DNA of 64,000 nt from Terrihalobacillus insolitus (GCF_028416575.1 NZ_JAMQKB010000001.1:1-64000); one strand, 5' to 3'; counted from the first letter of the stretch, positions 17,655 to 27,895 are shown. Numbers and translations are program-made. Notes: generated from the sequence alone by a model not told the origin.

Positions 17655-19140
17655 TTTCCATATCCCCCTTAGGTAACCAATCCACTAGAATATGTCGCAT
17701 AATCTTGTTTGATGCATTTCTAGGAAGCGCATCCACAAAATAAATTTCTTTTGGAACCTTATATTTGGCGATTTGCCCCTGACAATAAGATATAATTTCC
17801 TCCTTGGATATTCCTGACCCGTCTCTCACGACAAATGCAATTGGAGTCTGTCCCCACTTTTTATCTGTTTGTCCTACTACAGCTGCTTCCTTAATTTCCT
17901 TTAGATTTGCTAGGACACCCTCTATTTCTGCTGGATAAATATTTTCCCCACCAGAAACAATTAAATCTTTTCTTCGATCGATTACATATAAAAATCCATC
18001 CTTGTCCAAGTAGCCGAGATCGCCTGTTACTAACCAACCGTCTTGGAACAACTTCTGATTTGCTTTTTCTTTGTTAAAGTAACCTTTTGTTACCATAGGA
18101 CCCTTTACTAAAATTTCTCCTATCACTTCTTGCCTTGCAGGAATCCCGTCCTTTACGATTTTCAGCTGTGCTGGAAGTAGAGGTTTCCCTGCAGATCCTA
18201 GTTTTTCTGTTGCATGCTTTGGGCTTAGTGTGACAATCTGTGAAGACGTTTCGGTCATTCCATAGGACTGAAATACAGGAATACTGTAATCCTTTGCACG
18301 ATCCAATAAAGCTTTGCTTGCAGGGCCGCCGCCAAGCAACATTCCTCGAAATGTGTTAGGGTATCCAGTATCCCCAATCTGATCCATTAATTTGTTTAGT
18401 GTAATAGAAACAACAGAAACAATCGTCACACCCTTTTCTGTAATTGCCTTGTGTGCAGTAGTTACTTCAAATTTTTCTAACAAATAAATAGGCATTCCAT
18501 ATATAACGCTTTTCATTAAAATAGAAAAGCCGCCGACATGAAACAGTGGTAAAGATGCTAACCATTTGTCTTGATCATTCAATCCTAGATTTAAAGCAGA
18601 CGCTACAGCACTCCACCAATGATTTCCGTAAGTATGGATAACCCCTTTTGGTACCCCAGTAGTTCCAGAGGTATAGATAACTGTACATGGATCATCTAAA
18701 TCGATCTCACGTTTTAGTAAAACTTCCTTCCAATCCGTTCGATCTATTTCACTATATGTATAAATAGGGAGGTGCAGTTGGTGTAAAGCCTCTTTTCCAT
18801 GGGCATACATACCTTCTTCAACAATAAGGAAAGTGACGGCACCGTCTGTTAGTTGGTAGTTTATTTCTTTTGAAGATAGTCGAGTATTTAACAGTACGGA
18901 CACAGCCCCTAAGTATGTTAACGCATGGATTGTTATCACCATTTGTACAGAGTTGCCCGAAAGTATTCCAACGTGATCACCTTGCTTCACACCTAGGAAT
19001 GCTAGTTTTTTAGCAAAAAGCCTACTTTGTTTTCGCATTTCGAGAAAAGAGATGCTGTCATTATTAGGTGATTCAATCGCTATGTCAGTAGGTGACAATT
19101 CCGATTGTTTGTCCAGCCAGTGTGGTATTATTTCGGACAT
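17644..19140 (-). CDS. menE: o-succinylbenzoate-CoA ligase
   Basis: MenE activates o-succinylbenzoate with ATP and CoA. The 498-residue protein is an adenylate-forming enzyme: the P-loop YTSGTTGVPKG lies near residue 155, the SYGMTETSS motif near 290, TGDLGYLDKDG near 372, and a C-terminal catalytic-lysine region ends near NKIMR. In B. subtilis menE follows menB directly. Here a terminator and gerXABC lie between, so menE-menC should have its own promoter. That promoter was not clearly identified; three 19-base repeats lie in the leader. Confidence 0.94.
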   Translation of the reverse strand: MSEIIPHWLDKQSELSPTDIAIESPNNDSISFLEMRKQSRLFAKKLAFLGVKQGDHVGILSGNSVQMVITIHALTYLGAVSVLLNTRLSSKEINYQLTDGAVTFLIVEEGMYAHGKEALHQLHLPIYTYSEIDRTDWKEVLLKREIDLDDPCTVIYTSGTTGVPKGVIHTYGNHWWSAVASALNLGLNDQDKWLASLPLFHVGGFSILMKSVIYGMPIYLLEKFEVTTAHKAITEKGVTIVSVVSITLNKLMDQIGDTGYPNTFRGMLLGGGPASKALLDRAKDYSIPVFQSYGMTETSSQIVTLSPKHATEKLGSAGKPLLPAQLKIVKDGIPARQEVIGEILVKGPMVTKGYFNKEKANQKLFQDGWLVTGDLGYLDKDGFLYVIDRRKDLIVSGGENIYPAEIEGVLANLKEIKEAAVVGQTDKKWGQTPIAFVVRDGSGISKEEIISYCQGQIAKYKVPKEIYFVDALPRNASNKIMRHILVDWLPKGDMESEH

Positions 19141-19168
19141 ATAGCATTAACCCTTTCTAACAAACCTT

Positions 19169-19225
19169 CTTGTATTCATTACTTCTATTTGTAGTGATTA
19201 CTTCTACTTGTAATCATTACTTCTA
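19169..19225 (-). repeat. three tandem 19-bp repeats before menE
   Basis: On the minus strand the unit TAGAAGTAATGATTACAAG occurs three times head to tail with a few changes (TAGAAGTAATCACTACAAA, TAGAAGTAATGAATACAAG). Each unit contains a near-palindrome (GTAATGATTAC). It sits between gerXC and menE, ending about 30 bases before the menE start. It could be a protein-binding array or a simple tandem duplication. Confidence 0.8.
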
Positions 19226-19278
19226 TTTTAATTTTTTCATCCATATTTCGCAAAGGTCTAGCCTAAAGATGAAGTATG

Positions 19279-20370
19279 TTACTTAATAATCCCTGGTGTT
19301 AATAGTTTGAAATCAACCTTTACTTTAAAATCGATCGTTGGATAGATGGATTGCCATTCTTCCCACTCTGTGTCGTTATTCCAGCTTCTAGAACGATAAC
19401 GCAATCCGAAACCAATCGGGTCCACATTTTCTTTTTGCAGCTTTTTAAGTAAAGAAAGTGCTGTTGCCTTTACCTCTTTACTACCAGCCTTCTCGTATTT
19501 TTGTAATGCTTTTTCTGTGACAGGATCACGAGAAGTTTGTTCTTCCACAATCCCCTCTATGTCAATATTCATTTGTATCGAAGGTTTTTTGCCCTGGACG
19601 ATATCATAATCAGCACTTGCCTTTTCCACAGCTACCATAGCAGTTTTATTATCCCGTTTGATTTTAACATCCGTATGCTCTAGACCTGTGTTGATCATAT
19701 TAAACATTTTCGTTTCTTCCTTTGATAGTTCAACCTTCAACTTTTTTTTGTTAAAAACTCCTGCTTGTTTAATATCAAAATATTCCTTTTTTGCTTCAAC
19801 AATCGGAAGAATCGGGTCAAGTCCTCTTTCCGTTGTTTTCTGATAAAATTGGTATAACTTTTGCTGTACGACAGACGGCGATTCAACCCCTCCTTGTCCA
19901 AATGGTAAAATAAGACTATCAGCTGGAAGTGTTTCAGACGGCGGTTTCACATTCAAAACTTCCAGACCGCTCGGTTTACCTACTGTAATAAAAGCAATTT
20001 TTTGAATGTCACGACGTCTTTGCAACCAATCAAAAACGAATCGAACGTCGTTTTGAACTAATTTCTGACCTAGAACAATGATTTTCGTATGACCGAAGTC
20101 AAGTTCTTTATCCACTTTAGATTTAATCGTACGCACTGCTTCGGTAATTGTTTCCGTCTCTGCTGTTAATACTTGGAATTCCGCGCTTTTACCTGATTCT
20201 TTAGGTGGGATTGCCAGTTTTAGACTTACCTTTATTTTATTATCTTCATCCTCTGGCTGATCCAATCCAATACCAATTACAAAGAAACGTTTATCAATAT
20301 CCTTCAACCCGCACCCAGTAAACACGGTCAACATAAGTATCAAAATGAGTGTAAGTCGAATCGTCTTCAT
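19279..20370 (-). CDS. Ger(x)C-type germinant receptor lipoprotein
   Basis: C subunit of a GerA-type nutrient receptor in the spore inner membrane. About 363 residues. A lipoprotein signal peptide is visible at the N-terminus (MKTIRLTLILILMLTVFTGC, lipid-bearing cysteine at about 20). The family motif FFVIGIGLDQ follows, and a C-terminal segment is typical of GerAC. The start at 20370 is chosen because the signal peptide begins there and ATGA overlaps the gerXB stop; the longer frame start at 20448 would lie inside gerXB. Confidence 0.92.
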   Translation of the reverse strand: MKTIRLTLILILMLTVFTGCGLKDIDKRFFVIGIGLDQPEDEDNKIKVSLKLAIPPKESGKSAEFQVLTAETETITEAVRTIKSKVDKELDFGHTKIIVLGQKLVQNDVRFVFDWLQRRRDIQKIAFITVGKPSGLEVLNVKPPSETLPADSLILPFGQGGVESPSVVQQKLYQFYQKTTERGLDPILPIVEAKKEYFDIKQAGVFNKKKLKVELSKEETKMFNMINTGLEHTDVKIKRDNKTAMVAVEKASADYDIVQGKKPSIQMNIDIEGIVEEQTSRDPVTEKALQKYEKAGSKEVKATALSLLKKLQKENVDPIGFGLRYRSRSWNNDTEWEEWQSIYPTIDFKVKVDFKLLTPGIIK

Positions 20371-21455
20371 TTCAACGCCTTCTTTCTTGCTGCATAAGAC
20401 ATAATCAACACGAGCAACAGCTCTCCAAACAGTCGTACAATTAACCACGCTGATGTAAAATCATACCTGTCATATTCATTTAAAAAAATCTCTAACGTCA
20501 TAGCTACAGCAGAAAAAAGTATCAGAATGGCCCAAGAACTTTTATCCCTTGATTTTTCTGGGAAAATGTTTTTCAATAAATCAAGCGCGATATGCCAAAA
20601 AATGATTGTCCCGATTAGACCAATCGAAATATAAACAAAAATGAACAGGTATAACACACGCTCCACAACAAAAAATTCAATCCTGATCGAATCAGCTGTA
20701 ACAAGCCATGGAAGCATGTAATTTGCCACCCCATCCGTTCCTTGATACCCAATAGGAATAAAAAAACTCGTCAACAAAAATAAAAGACCTAACACTCCGA
20801 TCATCCATATATGTTTGAATTTAAATTTGCCTTCAAAGATACGTTGAAAGATGACCATGTTTGTATAGCCTGTAAACATAAAAGTTGCAGCTGCAATCGA
20901 TTGTAAGGAAGGTATTCCAAAAAAATGGGTTCCTATTTCTAAAATTGCATCCCAATTCATTTCCTTGTTGATGAGAAGTTTTGCAATTAAAAATAAAACA
21001 AGGGGAACATTTATAACGAGTAGTACTTCCATTCCATACAGTAACGTCTTGGAATTGAGCCGGCAACAGAAAACAAGAAGAATTAACAGTACACTTATGA
21101 TCAGTAAGCGATCATTATCTTGATTGATATAATCTTTAATAATGGATACGAACACTAATAAGGGGATGAGTCCAATTAAATACCACATAACCCCAAATAA
21201 AAACAGTGTACTATGATGTCCCCATTTTGGTAAGTGGTCTTTCAGTATTTCAGGAAGACCCATCCCTGGAAACCGTGCAATTGCTTTGCCAAAAAAATAA
21301 ATAAGTGTAAGCGAAATTGGTATCGAAACCAACATTGCCATCAGTGCTCCGTTAAACCGATCATTGATCAAAATATTTGGCACAAGAACAACAACATTAA
21401 TGATCATGTTTAGGAATATAAGGTAATATAAATATCGATTTATCCCCATATTCAA
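20367..21455 (-). CDS. GerXB germinant receptor permease
   Basis: B subunit of a GerA-type receptor: 362 residues with about ten hydrophobic segments, belonging to the spore germination permease branch of the amino acid/polyamine transporter superfamily. It is thought to bind the germinant. It lies 6 bases after gerXA and overlaps gerXC by four bases (ATGA), forming a tight A-B-C operon. The germinant cannot be inferred from sequence. Confidence 0.93.
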   Translation of the reverse strand: MNMGINRYLYYLIFLNMIINVVVLVPNILINDRFNGALMAMLVSIPISLTLIYFFGKAIARFPGMGLPEILKDHLPKWGHHSTLFLFGVMWYLIGLIPLLVFVSIIKDYINQDNDRLLIISVLLILLVFCCRLNSKTLLYGMEVLLVINVPLVLFLIAKLLINKEMNWDAILEIGTHFFGIPSLQSIAAATFMFTGYTNMVIFQRIFEGKFKFKHIWMIGVLGLLFLLTSFFIPIGYQGTDGVANYMLPWLVTADSIRIEFFVVERVLYLFIFVYISIGLIGTIIFWHIALDLLKNIFPEKSRDKSSWAILILFSAVAMTLEIFLNEYDRYDFTSAWLIVRLFGELLLVLIMSYAARKKALK

Positions 21456-21461
21456 TCCCCT

Positions 21462-22823
21462 TTATGAAGTAGTGCTTTCTTTGTTCTTCTTATTTGGCGG
21501 TTTATCAATCTCAAAAAATCGAAAATAAGATGTGCCAAAACTTCTCTGGTTCGCCAAGTACAGAACAAGACCAATAAAACTAATCGCTAAGCCTGTTAAT
21601 CCAAACAATGTGGAAATAAGTAAAATTGGGTACTTCACTACCCGAATCGCAAACCCCATTGCATTTATCGGGATAACGAAATTTGCGATAGCAACTGCAG
21701 CTACGATAATAATCATAATATTACTTACCAATCCAGCTTCTGTTGCTGCCTGACCGAGTATTAGACCCCCTACAGTTGTAGCAGCTGACCCTACTGTTTT
21801 TGGTAATCGAATACTTGCCTCAATAAGAAACTCCATCATAAATAACATAAAAAGTATTTCTAAATAAGAGGGATAAGGTACCGTTGCCCTGCTACCTGCA
21901 ATGGACAAGGCAAGCTGCACCCGAAAAATTTCTGGATTATAAGATGCTACCGCAACATAAAACCCAGGCAATAGTGTCGCGATAAAAACACCCATATACC
22001 GTAAGAACGAAAGGAACCTTCCTACACCTGGAAGCTGATAAATATCATCCATGGACGAAAAGAAATCAAAAAATACGGAAGGAATAATAAGGGCAAACGG
22101 GCTTGTCTCAAATATGATGACAACCTTTCCTTCTGAAATGTTTTTGACAATTCGATCAGGTCTTTCCGTAATTAAAAGTGTGGGAAATAAGCTCCACTTT
22201 TTATTCGTTAATAATTGATGAAGCTGCCCTGCAGACTGTAAGATGTCGACATCGATTTCTGATAATTTTTTCTTCACATCCGTAATGACTGAGTCATCTG
22301 CAATGGATTGATCATATGCAATAGCTACATTTGTTTGCGACAGTTTACCAATTATTTTGTTTTCAATGGAAAGCCTTTCAGAATGGTAGCGATGGCGAAT
22401 AAGGTTTATGTTCGTACTTAATTTTTCAACTAATGCGTCTTGTGGCCCTAATATTGAAATTTCCACATTTGCATCACTCACATAACCTGATTGAACGTTT
22501 TTCGCTTCAAAAACGAACAGCTTCGATTTTAAAAAGATAACAACAGATCCTGTCAGCATTTTGTCCAATGCTTCTTGATTATCTTTTGGCTCTGTGCAGC
22601 CTGGAAAAGAACGTAAATATGTTTCATAATCGGATAGTGTATCTGTTTTAAAAGCTGGGTTGATGATGTATTGATAAATCGTATCGCTTTTACAAATGCT
22701 TGAAATATACATTACGCTCACTTTGAAGTTTGTCGTGCTTATACTGTCATTTTTAACATCACTAGAATTCTTTAACTTATTTTCAAGCCATTTTTTACTT
22801 TCGGTTACCTTTTTTGCAAACAC
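21462..22823 (-). CDS. GerXA germinant receptor subunit
   Basis: A subunit of a GerA-type receptor: 453 residues, somewhat shorter at the N-terminus than many GerAA proteins. A soluble N-terminal half is followed by about five membrane segments (from about residue 255). Conserved family stretches include YPEIFRVQLALSIAGSRATV-like sequence and LEILFMLFMMEFLIEASIR-like sequence. The start is GTG at 22823 with GGGGG 7 bases upstream. As first gene of the operon it should carry a sigma-G promoter; TGAATG is seen at about 22913-22918 on the minus strand without a convincing -10. Confidence 0.93.
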   Translation of the reverse strand: MFAKKVTESKKWLENKLKNSSDVKNDSISTTNFKVSVMYISSICKSDTIYQYIINPAFKTDTLSDYETYLRSFPGCTEPKDNQEALDKMLTGSVVIFLKSKLFVFEAKNVQSGYVSDANVEISILGPQDALVEKLSTNINLIRHRYHSERLSIENKIIGKLSQTNVAIAYDQSIADDSVITDVKKKLSEIDVDILQSAGQLHQLLTNKKWSLFPTLLITERPDRIVKNISEGKVVIIFETSPFALIIPSVFFDFFSSMDDIYQLPGVGRFLSFLRYMGVFIATLLPGFYVAVASYNPEIFRVQLALSIAGSRATVPYPSYLEILFMLFMMEFLIEASIRLPKTVGSAATTVGGLILGQAATEAGLVSNIMIIIVAAVAIANFVIPINAMGFAIRVVKYPILLISTLFGLTGLAISFIGLVLYLANQRSFGTSYFRFFEIDKPPNKKNKESTTS

Positions 22824-22937
22824 GACATAACCCCCAGAGACGATCTTTGGCGATTGGATTTTTTAATCATATGCTCCAATAAATTTTATCCTAACCAATT
22901 TAAGGCTATATCATTCACGAACACATCGGATACCATG

Positions 22938-22966
22938 ACAAAAAGCCATTCATATGAATGGCTTTT
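22938..22966 (-). terminator. menB terminator
   Basis: The palindrome AAAAGCCATTCATATGAATG plus GCTTTT, followed on the minus strand by T-run and GTCA, lies 36 bases after the menB stop. It separates menFDHB from gerXABC. Confidence 0.85.
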
Positions 22967-23001
22967 AAAAGTAGAGTAATGATCTTTTGACCTTATGCGA
23001 T

Positions 23002-23820
23002 TTAAGGAAAACGAGGGAACTGCTTGAAATCAGGTTTGCGTTTTTCTTTAAACGCATCCCTTCCTTCTTTCGCTTCATCTGTCGTGTAGTAGAGTAAGGT
23101 AGCATCGCCACCCATTTGCTGAAGTCCAGCTAATCCATCTGTGTCTGCATTTAAAGATGCTTTTAAGAAACGTAATGCGGTTGGTGATTTTTCTAACATT
23201 TCTTCACACCATTGCACCGTTTCTTCTTCAAGCTTGTCCAATGGAACGACTGTATTTACGAGTCCCATATCCTCTGCTTCCTTTGCACTGTATTGGCGAC
23301 ATAAGTACCAAATTTCACGCGCTTTCTTATGACCAACGATTCTTGCTAATAAACCTGCACCATAACCAGCATCAAAGCTGCCAACTTTAGGCCCTGTTTG
23401 TCCAAAAATCGCATTATCAGCCGCAATCGTTAAATCACAGACAACATGTAATACGTGTCCACCACCGATTGCATAACCAGAAACCATTGCAACGACAGGT
23501 TTTGGAATAACTCGAATCAAGCGTTGTAGATCAAGGACATTTAAACGTGGAATCTGATCATCCCCAACATATCCTCCGTGTCCACGAACACTTTGATCTC
23601 CACCAGAACAAAATGCATCATCACCAGCACCAGCTAATACGATTACACCAATAGCTGAATCATCTCTAGCATATGCAAATGCATCAATTAACTCATGTAC
23701 TGTTTTTGGTCGAAATGCATTTCTTACTTCAGGTCTGTTAATGGTAACCTTAGCAATGCCATTGTGCGTTTCATACACAATATCCTCGTATTCTCTTTCT
23801 TGTACCCATTCGATTGCCAC
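23002..23820 (-). CDS. menB: 1,4-dihydroxy-2-naphthoyl-CoA synthase
   Basis: MenB closes the naphthoquinone ring by an intramolecular Claisen condensation of OSB-CoA. Crotonase fold, 272 residues. Motifs: the oxyanion-hole regions AFCSGGDQ near residue 84 and [11 protein letters not shown] near 132, and [14 protein letters not shown] near 155. The glycine in QTG marks the bicarbonate-dependent type I enzymes (family knowledge). GTG at 23820 is the start since GGAGG is 8 bases upstream and the protein begins as in relatives; the upstream frame to 23871 overlaps menH. Confidence 0.97.
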   Translation of the reverse strand: MAIEWVQEREYEDIVYETHNGIAKVTINRPEVRNAFRPKTVHELIDAFAYARDDSAIGVIVLAGAGDDAFCSGGDQSVRGHGGYVGDDQIPRLNVLDLQRLIRVIPKPVVAMVSGYAIGGGHVLHVVCDLTIAADNAIFGQTGPKVGSFDAGYGAGLLARIVGHKKAREIWYLCRQYSAKEAEDMGLVNTVVPLDKLEEETVQWCEEMLEKSPTALRFLKASLNADTDGLAGLQQMGGDATLLYYTTDEAKEGRDAFKEKRKPDFKQFPRFP

Positions 23821-23851
23821 CTGAAATTCCTCCTTTAATATGTATGACCAT

Positions 23852-24649
23852 CTATTGACGAATAAAGTCAATTACCATTTTACCAAAACACTTTGGATTT
23901 TCCACATGAATTGCATGACCTGTCATCGGGATCACCTTTACCTGACTGTTGTGAATTGCATGGTTCATTTTTGTTGCAATTCCAACAAACTTCACATCCA
24001 GTTCGCCTACAACGAGTAATACAGGTGCATCGATCACATGTAACTTCTCCCATTGGGAAGGTTGTGAGCCTGTTCCCATTCCTCTTAGGGACAAGGCTAA
24101 GCCTTCCTTTGACTGGTTTAACCTTTCTTGCCTAACTTTAAACCTTCTGGTAGAGGATAGCTTTTTTTGTGATGCAAATAGTGGGATGTTCTCCCAGTAG
24201 TCGACGAAGGAAGCGATACCATCTGTTGTAATTTTTTTTGCTCGTTTTTCGTCTTGTTTTTTTCTTGCCATCCGTTCTTTATAGTCGGCCAGACCTGGTG
24301 ATGCGCTTTCTAACACAAGAGAGGATACTCTCTGAGGAAACATGACTGCAAAGGAAAGCGCTGTTCTTCCACCCATGGAATAGCCGATCACATGTATTTT
24401 ATTTATACCTAGCTGATCAAGAATTTTTGCTATATCTTGACAGCATTCACTCATTTGAACGACCTTGGTCCCTTCTGTTCTTCCATGTCCAGGTAAATCC
24501 ATCGCAATGACACGAAAAGTTTTACTCCAAGTCGAAATGATTGAATCCCACGTTTTTGTAGTGCCAGTAAAACCATGTAACAACAAAATCGGCTCACCTG
24601 TTCCATGTTCCTCTACCCAATAGGTTGTTTCATTTATGTTGTGGTGCAT
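23852..24649 (-). CDS. menH: SHCHC synthase (MenH)
   Basis: MenH removes pyruvate from SEPHCHC to give SHCHC. It is an alpha/beta hydrolase of 265 residues: [13 protein letters not shown] near residue 24, the nucleophile in GYSMGGRTA near residue 99, an acidic residue near VVGELDVKF, and the catalytic histidine in [10 protein letters not shown]. It follows menD by 9 bases, precedes menB, and so lies in the usual D-H-B order. The order makes the assignment safe although many hydrolases look alike. Confidence 0.92.
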   Translation of the reverse strand: MHHNINETTYWVEEHGTGEPILLLHGFTGTTKTWDSIISTWSKTFRVIAMDLPGHGRTEGTKVVQMSECCQDIAKILDQLGINKIHVIGYSMGGRTALSFAVMFPQRVSSLVLESASPGLADYKERMARKKQDEKRAKKITTDGIASFVDYWENIPLFASQKKLSSTRRFKVRQERLNQSKEGLALSLRGMGTGSQPSQWEKLHVIDAPVLLVVGELDVKFVGIATKMNHAIHNSQVKVIPMTGHAIHVENPKCFGKMVIDFIRQ

Positions 24650-24658
24650 AGTAGATGA

Positions 24659-26401
24659 TCACCCTTGTAATTGCTCTAATAGTGCGTGTTCAATTTGATT
24701 CCACTTCTGTTTATGCCAATCGACGTTTTCTGACCTATTTGTATTTATTTCAATAACCGAGAGCCCAGGAGTTTGATAGCTTTTTTGAAGGGCTTCTTCA
24801 TATTCTTGCCATGTAGCAGGATTTTGGTAAAAGCCCCCATACATCACCACAGCTTTTTCTAGTTCGATATCCATTGGGGTCCCGAACAAAACTTCAAAGT
24901 GCTTCTGGTGCTCTGACTGTGGCAAAAAGGAAAAAATACCACCACCATTGTTATTGATTAATACGATGGTTAACGGGATGTGATATTGCTTTCCAACTAG
25001 TAGACCATTCATGTCATGAAAAAAGGATAAATCTCCAATTAAAAGTGTTACCCTTTCCCCGTGTGAGGCAGCACCAAGAGCACTAGACGTAATCCCGTCG
25101 ATCCCATTCACCCCTCTGTTCCCAAATACAAAAAGTTGTTTTTCAGAACGTAGCATAAACGTGTCTACATCGCGGATGGGCATACTGTTTCCAACATAGA
25201 CCGTACTTTGATCTGGAATAACACGCATCAAATGCGTAACCGCATGTCCCTCTGTCAATGGAGTGTCAGCTGATTCAGTTAATATGTGTTCCGTTGCAAT
25301 TTCGTTTAGTTTTTTCCAAGTTTCTAACCAGAAAGGTGAGAAACTGTTTGGATTCTCACCTTCAAGCAATTGATAACAAAATGCAACCGGATCTGTTATA
25401 ACAAATTCGGTTTTGTTGCCTGCAGGCTCGCGGTAACCTTCTTCCGCTTCCACAACAAATTGAACCACATCCGAATTTTCTTTCACATAAAAAAGATAAG
25501 GCTTTGAGACGGGCATTGCTCCAAACCGTATAATAAAATCAGGTCTTACATTTTCACGTACACTACCACTTTTTAATATTGCATCATAGCTTTCAATTAC
25601 ATTTTCTTTTCGGTATGGTCCTGTTCTCAACTGTGAAAGAGGATCTGCTAACACTGGAATGTTCCACTTTTCGGATAATAAAAGGATTGCTTCTACTAAT
25701 TTTTGCTCTGTCTGTGGCCCACACACTATTACACCCTTTTGACAAGTGGATAAAAGGGAAAAAAATCTGTCCAATTGATATTCTGCTAGACCTCGCTTGC
25801 CAATTGTATGTGGGGTGAATGACTCTCTTTCTCCTTCCCATAAATCTTCTATTGAAAAATCTGGTATTAATGGCTCACGAAAAGGAAAATTCAAATGGAC
25901 AACACCTGGATTTCCCATGTTGGAAGTTGTATAAGCTCTTGCAGCACTCCTTCTTACGTAACGAAGCATCATAGGATCACCGTCTGGACTTGCCATTTCA
26001 TGGAACCACTTTGAATAGTTTCCATACATGTTTAGTTGATTGATCGCCTGTGGTGCACCTACATCACGTAGTTCGTTCGGACGATCTGCCGTAAGAACGA
26101 GTAAAGGAACCCTGCTGTAATGTGCTTCAACGATTCCCGGAAAATAATTCGCGGCCGCTGTTCCTGATGTGCAGACCAATGCCACTGGTCGGTTTTCTTT
26201 TTTTGCCATTCCTAATGCAAAAAAAGCGGCAGATCGTTCATCCATGTTAACCCAATGTGTCACATGAGGATGTTCCGCAAACGTCATTGCCAATGGAGTC
26301 GATCTGGATCCTGGAGAGATCACAACATCGGTTAACCCGTTTTTGAAAAGCTCATCCACAAAGTTTGCTACGTATCTTGTTAGTGATTCGGTATGATCCA
26401 T
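24659..26401 (-). CDS. menD: SEPHCHC synthase (MenD)
   Basis: MenD is the thiamine diphosphate enzyme that adds a succinyl-semialdehyde unit from 2-oxoglutarate to isochorismate. The protein has 580 residues. The N-terminal pyrimidine-binding part has VISPGSRSTPLA near residue 24 and NMDERSAAFFALG near 53; the C-terminal part has GDLSFFHDMNGL near 436 as the ThDP/Mg binding region. It starts at 26401, two bases after the menF stop, so the two are coupled. Confidence 0.96.
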   Translation of the reverse strand: MDHTESLTRYVANFVDELFKNGLTDVVISPGSRSTPLAMTFAEHPHVTHWVNMDERSAAFFALGMAKKENRPVALVCTSGTAAANYFPGIVEAHYSRVPLLVLTADRPNELRDVGAPQAINQLNMYGNYSKWFHEMASPDGDPMMLRYVRRSAARAYTTSNMGNPGVVHLNFPFREPLIPDFSIEDLWEGERESFTPHTIGKRGLAEYQLDRFFSLLSTCQKGVIVCGPQTEQKLVEAILLLSEKWNIPVLADPLSQLRTGPYRKENVIESYDAILKSGSVRENVRPDFIIRFGAMPVSKPYLFYVKENSDVVQFVVEAEEGYREPAGNKTEFVITDPVAFCYQLLEGENPNSFSPFWLETWKKLNEIATEHILTESADTPLTEGHAVTHLMRVIPDQSTVYVGNSMPIRDVDTFMLRSEKQLFVFGNRGVNGIDGITSSALGAASHGERVTLLIGDLSFFHDMNGLLVGKQYHIPLTIVLINNNGGGIFSFLPQSEHQKHFEVLFGTPMDIELEKAVVMYGGFYQNPATWQEYEEALQKSYQTPGLSVIEINTNRSENVDWHKQKWNQIEHALLEQLQG

Positions 26402-26403
26402 AT

Positions 26404-27789
26404 TTATCCTCCTAGAACAGACAGCATCGGTGTGAATTTAATCGCAGTTTCCTGGTATTCAGCCTCTGGCGTCGAATCTTTTACAACACCACAACCTGAA
26501 AATAATGTAGCCTCTTTCCCTTGTATTAATGCTGAACGTATCGCAACAGCAAATTCACCATTATCGTTAGCATCCATCCAGCCGATAGGTGCTCCATACC
26601 AGCCACGATCCATTTGTTCCTCCGCCCGAATAAATGCGAGTGACGTGTCTCTTGGTAAACCACCAAGCGCAGGCGTAGGGTGCAATCGCTGAATGACGTC
26701 GAAGATAGAATATCCTTCTTTTAACTGCGCCCGCACTGGTGTATGCAAATGCTGAAGATTTCGTAGAGGATAAACCCTTGGCTTTTCTGGGATGTCAATC
26801 GCCTCGCAACAAGCCGCTACAGCTTCACGTATCATTTTTACGACAAATTCATGTTCCGCACGATTTTTTTCATCGTGAAGAAGTTCAAACCCGATCCGCT
26901 CATCTTCTTCTTTTGTTTTTCCTCTAGGAGCAGTTCCTGCAAGACAAGTTGAAAATAGCTGTCGATCCTCAATACGAACCAACCGTTCAGGTGTAGCTCC
27001 TAAAAAGCAATCGGGGCCATTTTCAAATGCGAAAATGTAACTGTTTGATTGGGTTTCAGATAATTGCTTTAATACAGGAGATACGACTGCTCTATTTTTA
27101 AAAGAAAGGCGCATTTCTCTTGCAAGTACTATTTTATTTGCAAAACCTTTTTGGATGAGATCGGTAGCGTTTTTAACTGTTTCTTTCCAACAATCTGAAC
27201 CAATCTCAGTTTTTAATTCAATCGTCGGTCCATCTGGCAAAGTGACATCTGAATTTGTTAAAAGAACTTTATTTGTCTCTATTTCATAATGAAGCTGCTC
27301 TGGATGATCTTCTTTTCTTGCTACTATATTAACCGTCAAAAAAGAACGATTATGAACAATCGTTAACAAATAGGCAGGCACACGAAATTGACTATCGCTA
27401 AAATTTTTCCAAAGTGTCTTTTTGTCCTTTTTAGGATCAAAGGAAAAGCCCCCGAAGGCAATCGGCCCAGTTCCAGGAGCACGGTGTATATTTTGGACGA
27501 TTGCATTTGAAAGCAGACTTGTCCATTTCCTTTCTATGTCGTTAAAGTGATGACCTTCTGAAGCAATACTGTATGCATCTCCAGCCCCTACAAGATAGAA
27601 ATTTTCCTCAGATCTAGACCAAAATACCCGATCACCTTCTATTTGATTTGCTTGATGAAAAAACAGAAAGGGATCTACATTCTCTATTTCCTTTGTATAG
27701 CTTAACAGCTGTGGAGCTTGCTTATCTTTCGCACTTTCCACTGCGTCCCTAAGTACATCAGTCAAACTTTTTACATCCGTTTGAATCAT
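26404..27789 (-). CDS. menF: isochorismate synthase
   Basis: MenF converts chorismate to isochorismate, the first menaquinone-specific step. Chorismate-binding enzyme of 461 residues. The conserved C-terminal domain shows NKIVLAREM near residue 228, SCLAGTAPRGK-like sequence near 300, LHPTPALGGLPR near 370, and a final GWYGAPIGW and SGCGVV. ATG 27789 is chosen (GGAGG 7 bases upstream); the frame start at 27828 has no site. It is first in the menFDHB operon. Confidence 0.95.
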   Translation of the reverse strand: MIQTDVKSLTDVLRDAVESAKDKQAPQLLSYTKEIENVDPFLFFHQANQIEGDRVFWSRSEENFYLVGAGDAYSIASEGHHFNDIERKWTSLLSNAIVQNIHRAPGTGPIAFGGFSFDPKKDKKTLWKNFSDSQFRVPAYLLTIVHNRSFLTVNIVARKEDHPEQLHYEIETNKVLLTNSDVTLPDGPTIELKTEIGSDCWKETVKNATDLIQKGFANKIVLAREMRLSFKNRAVVSPVLKQLSETQSNSYIFAFENGPDCFLGATPERLVRIEDRQLFSTCLAGTAPRGKTKEEDERIGFELLHDEKNRAEHEFVVKMIREAVAACCEAIDIPEKPRVYPLRNLQHLHTPVRAQLKEGYSIFDVIQRLHPTPALGGLPRDTSLAFIRAEEQMDRGWYGAPIGWMDANDNGEFAVAIRSALIQGKEATLFSGCGVVKDSTPEAEYQETAIKFTPMLSVLGG

Positions 27790-27865
27790 ATAAAACCCTC
27801 CATTTATAATACGGAGTACGTATCGCAAATATAAACTTAAGTATTTTTATCTTTTATCTTTCTCT

Positions 27866-27895
27866 ATTATAGCCAACTTATAATTGAAGTGGCAA
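27866..27895 (-). promoter_or_regulatory. menF operon promoter
   Basis: On the minus strand TTGCCA (27890-27895), an 18-base spacer and TATAAT (27866-27871), about 75 bases before the menF ATG. Confidence 0.65.

Noticed and set aside
22861-22920. Sigma-G promoter for gerXABC
   Set aside because: A TGAATG box is present but no CATA-type -10 at a fitting distance, so it was not listed as a feature.
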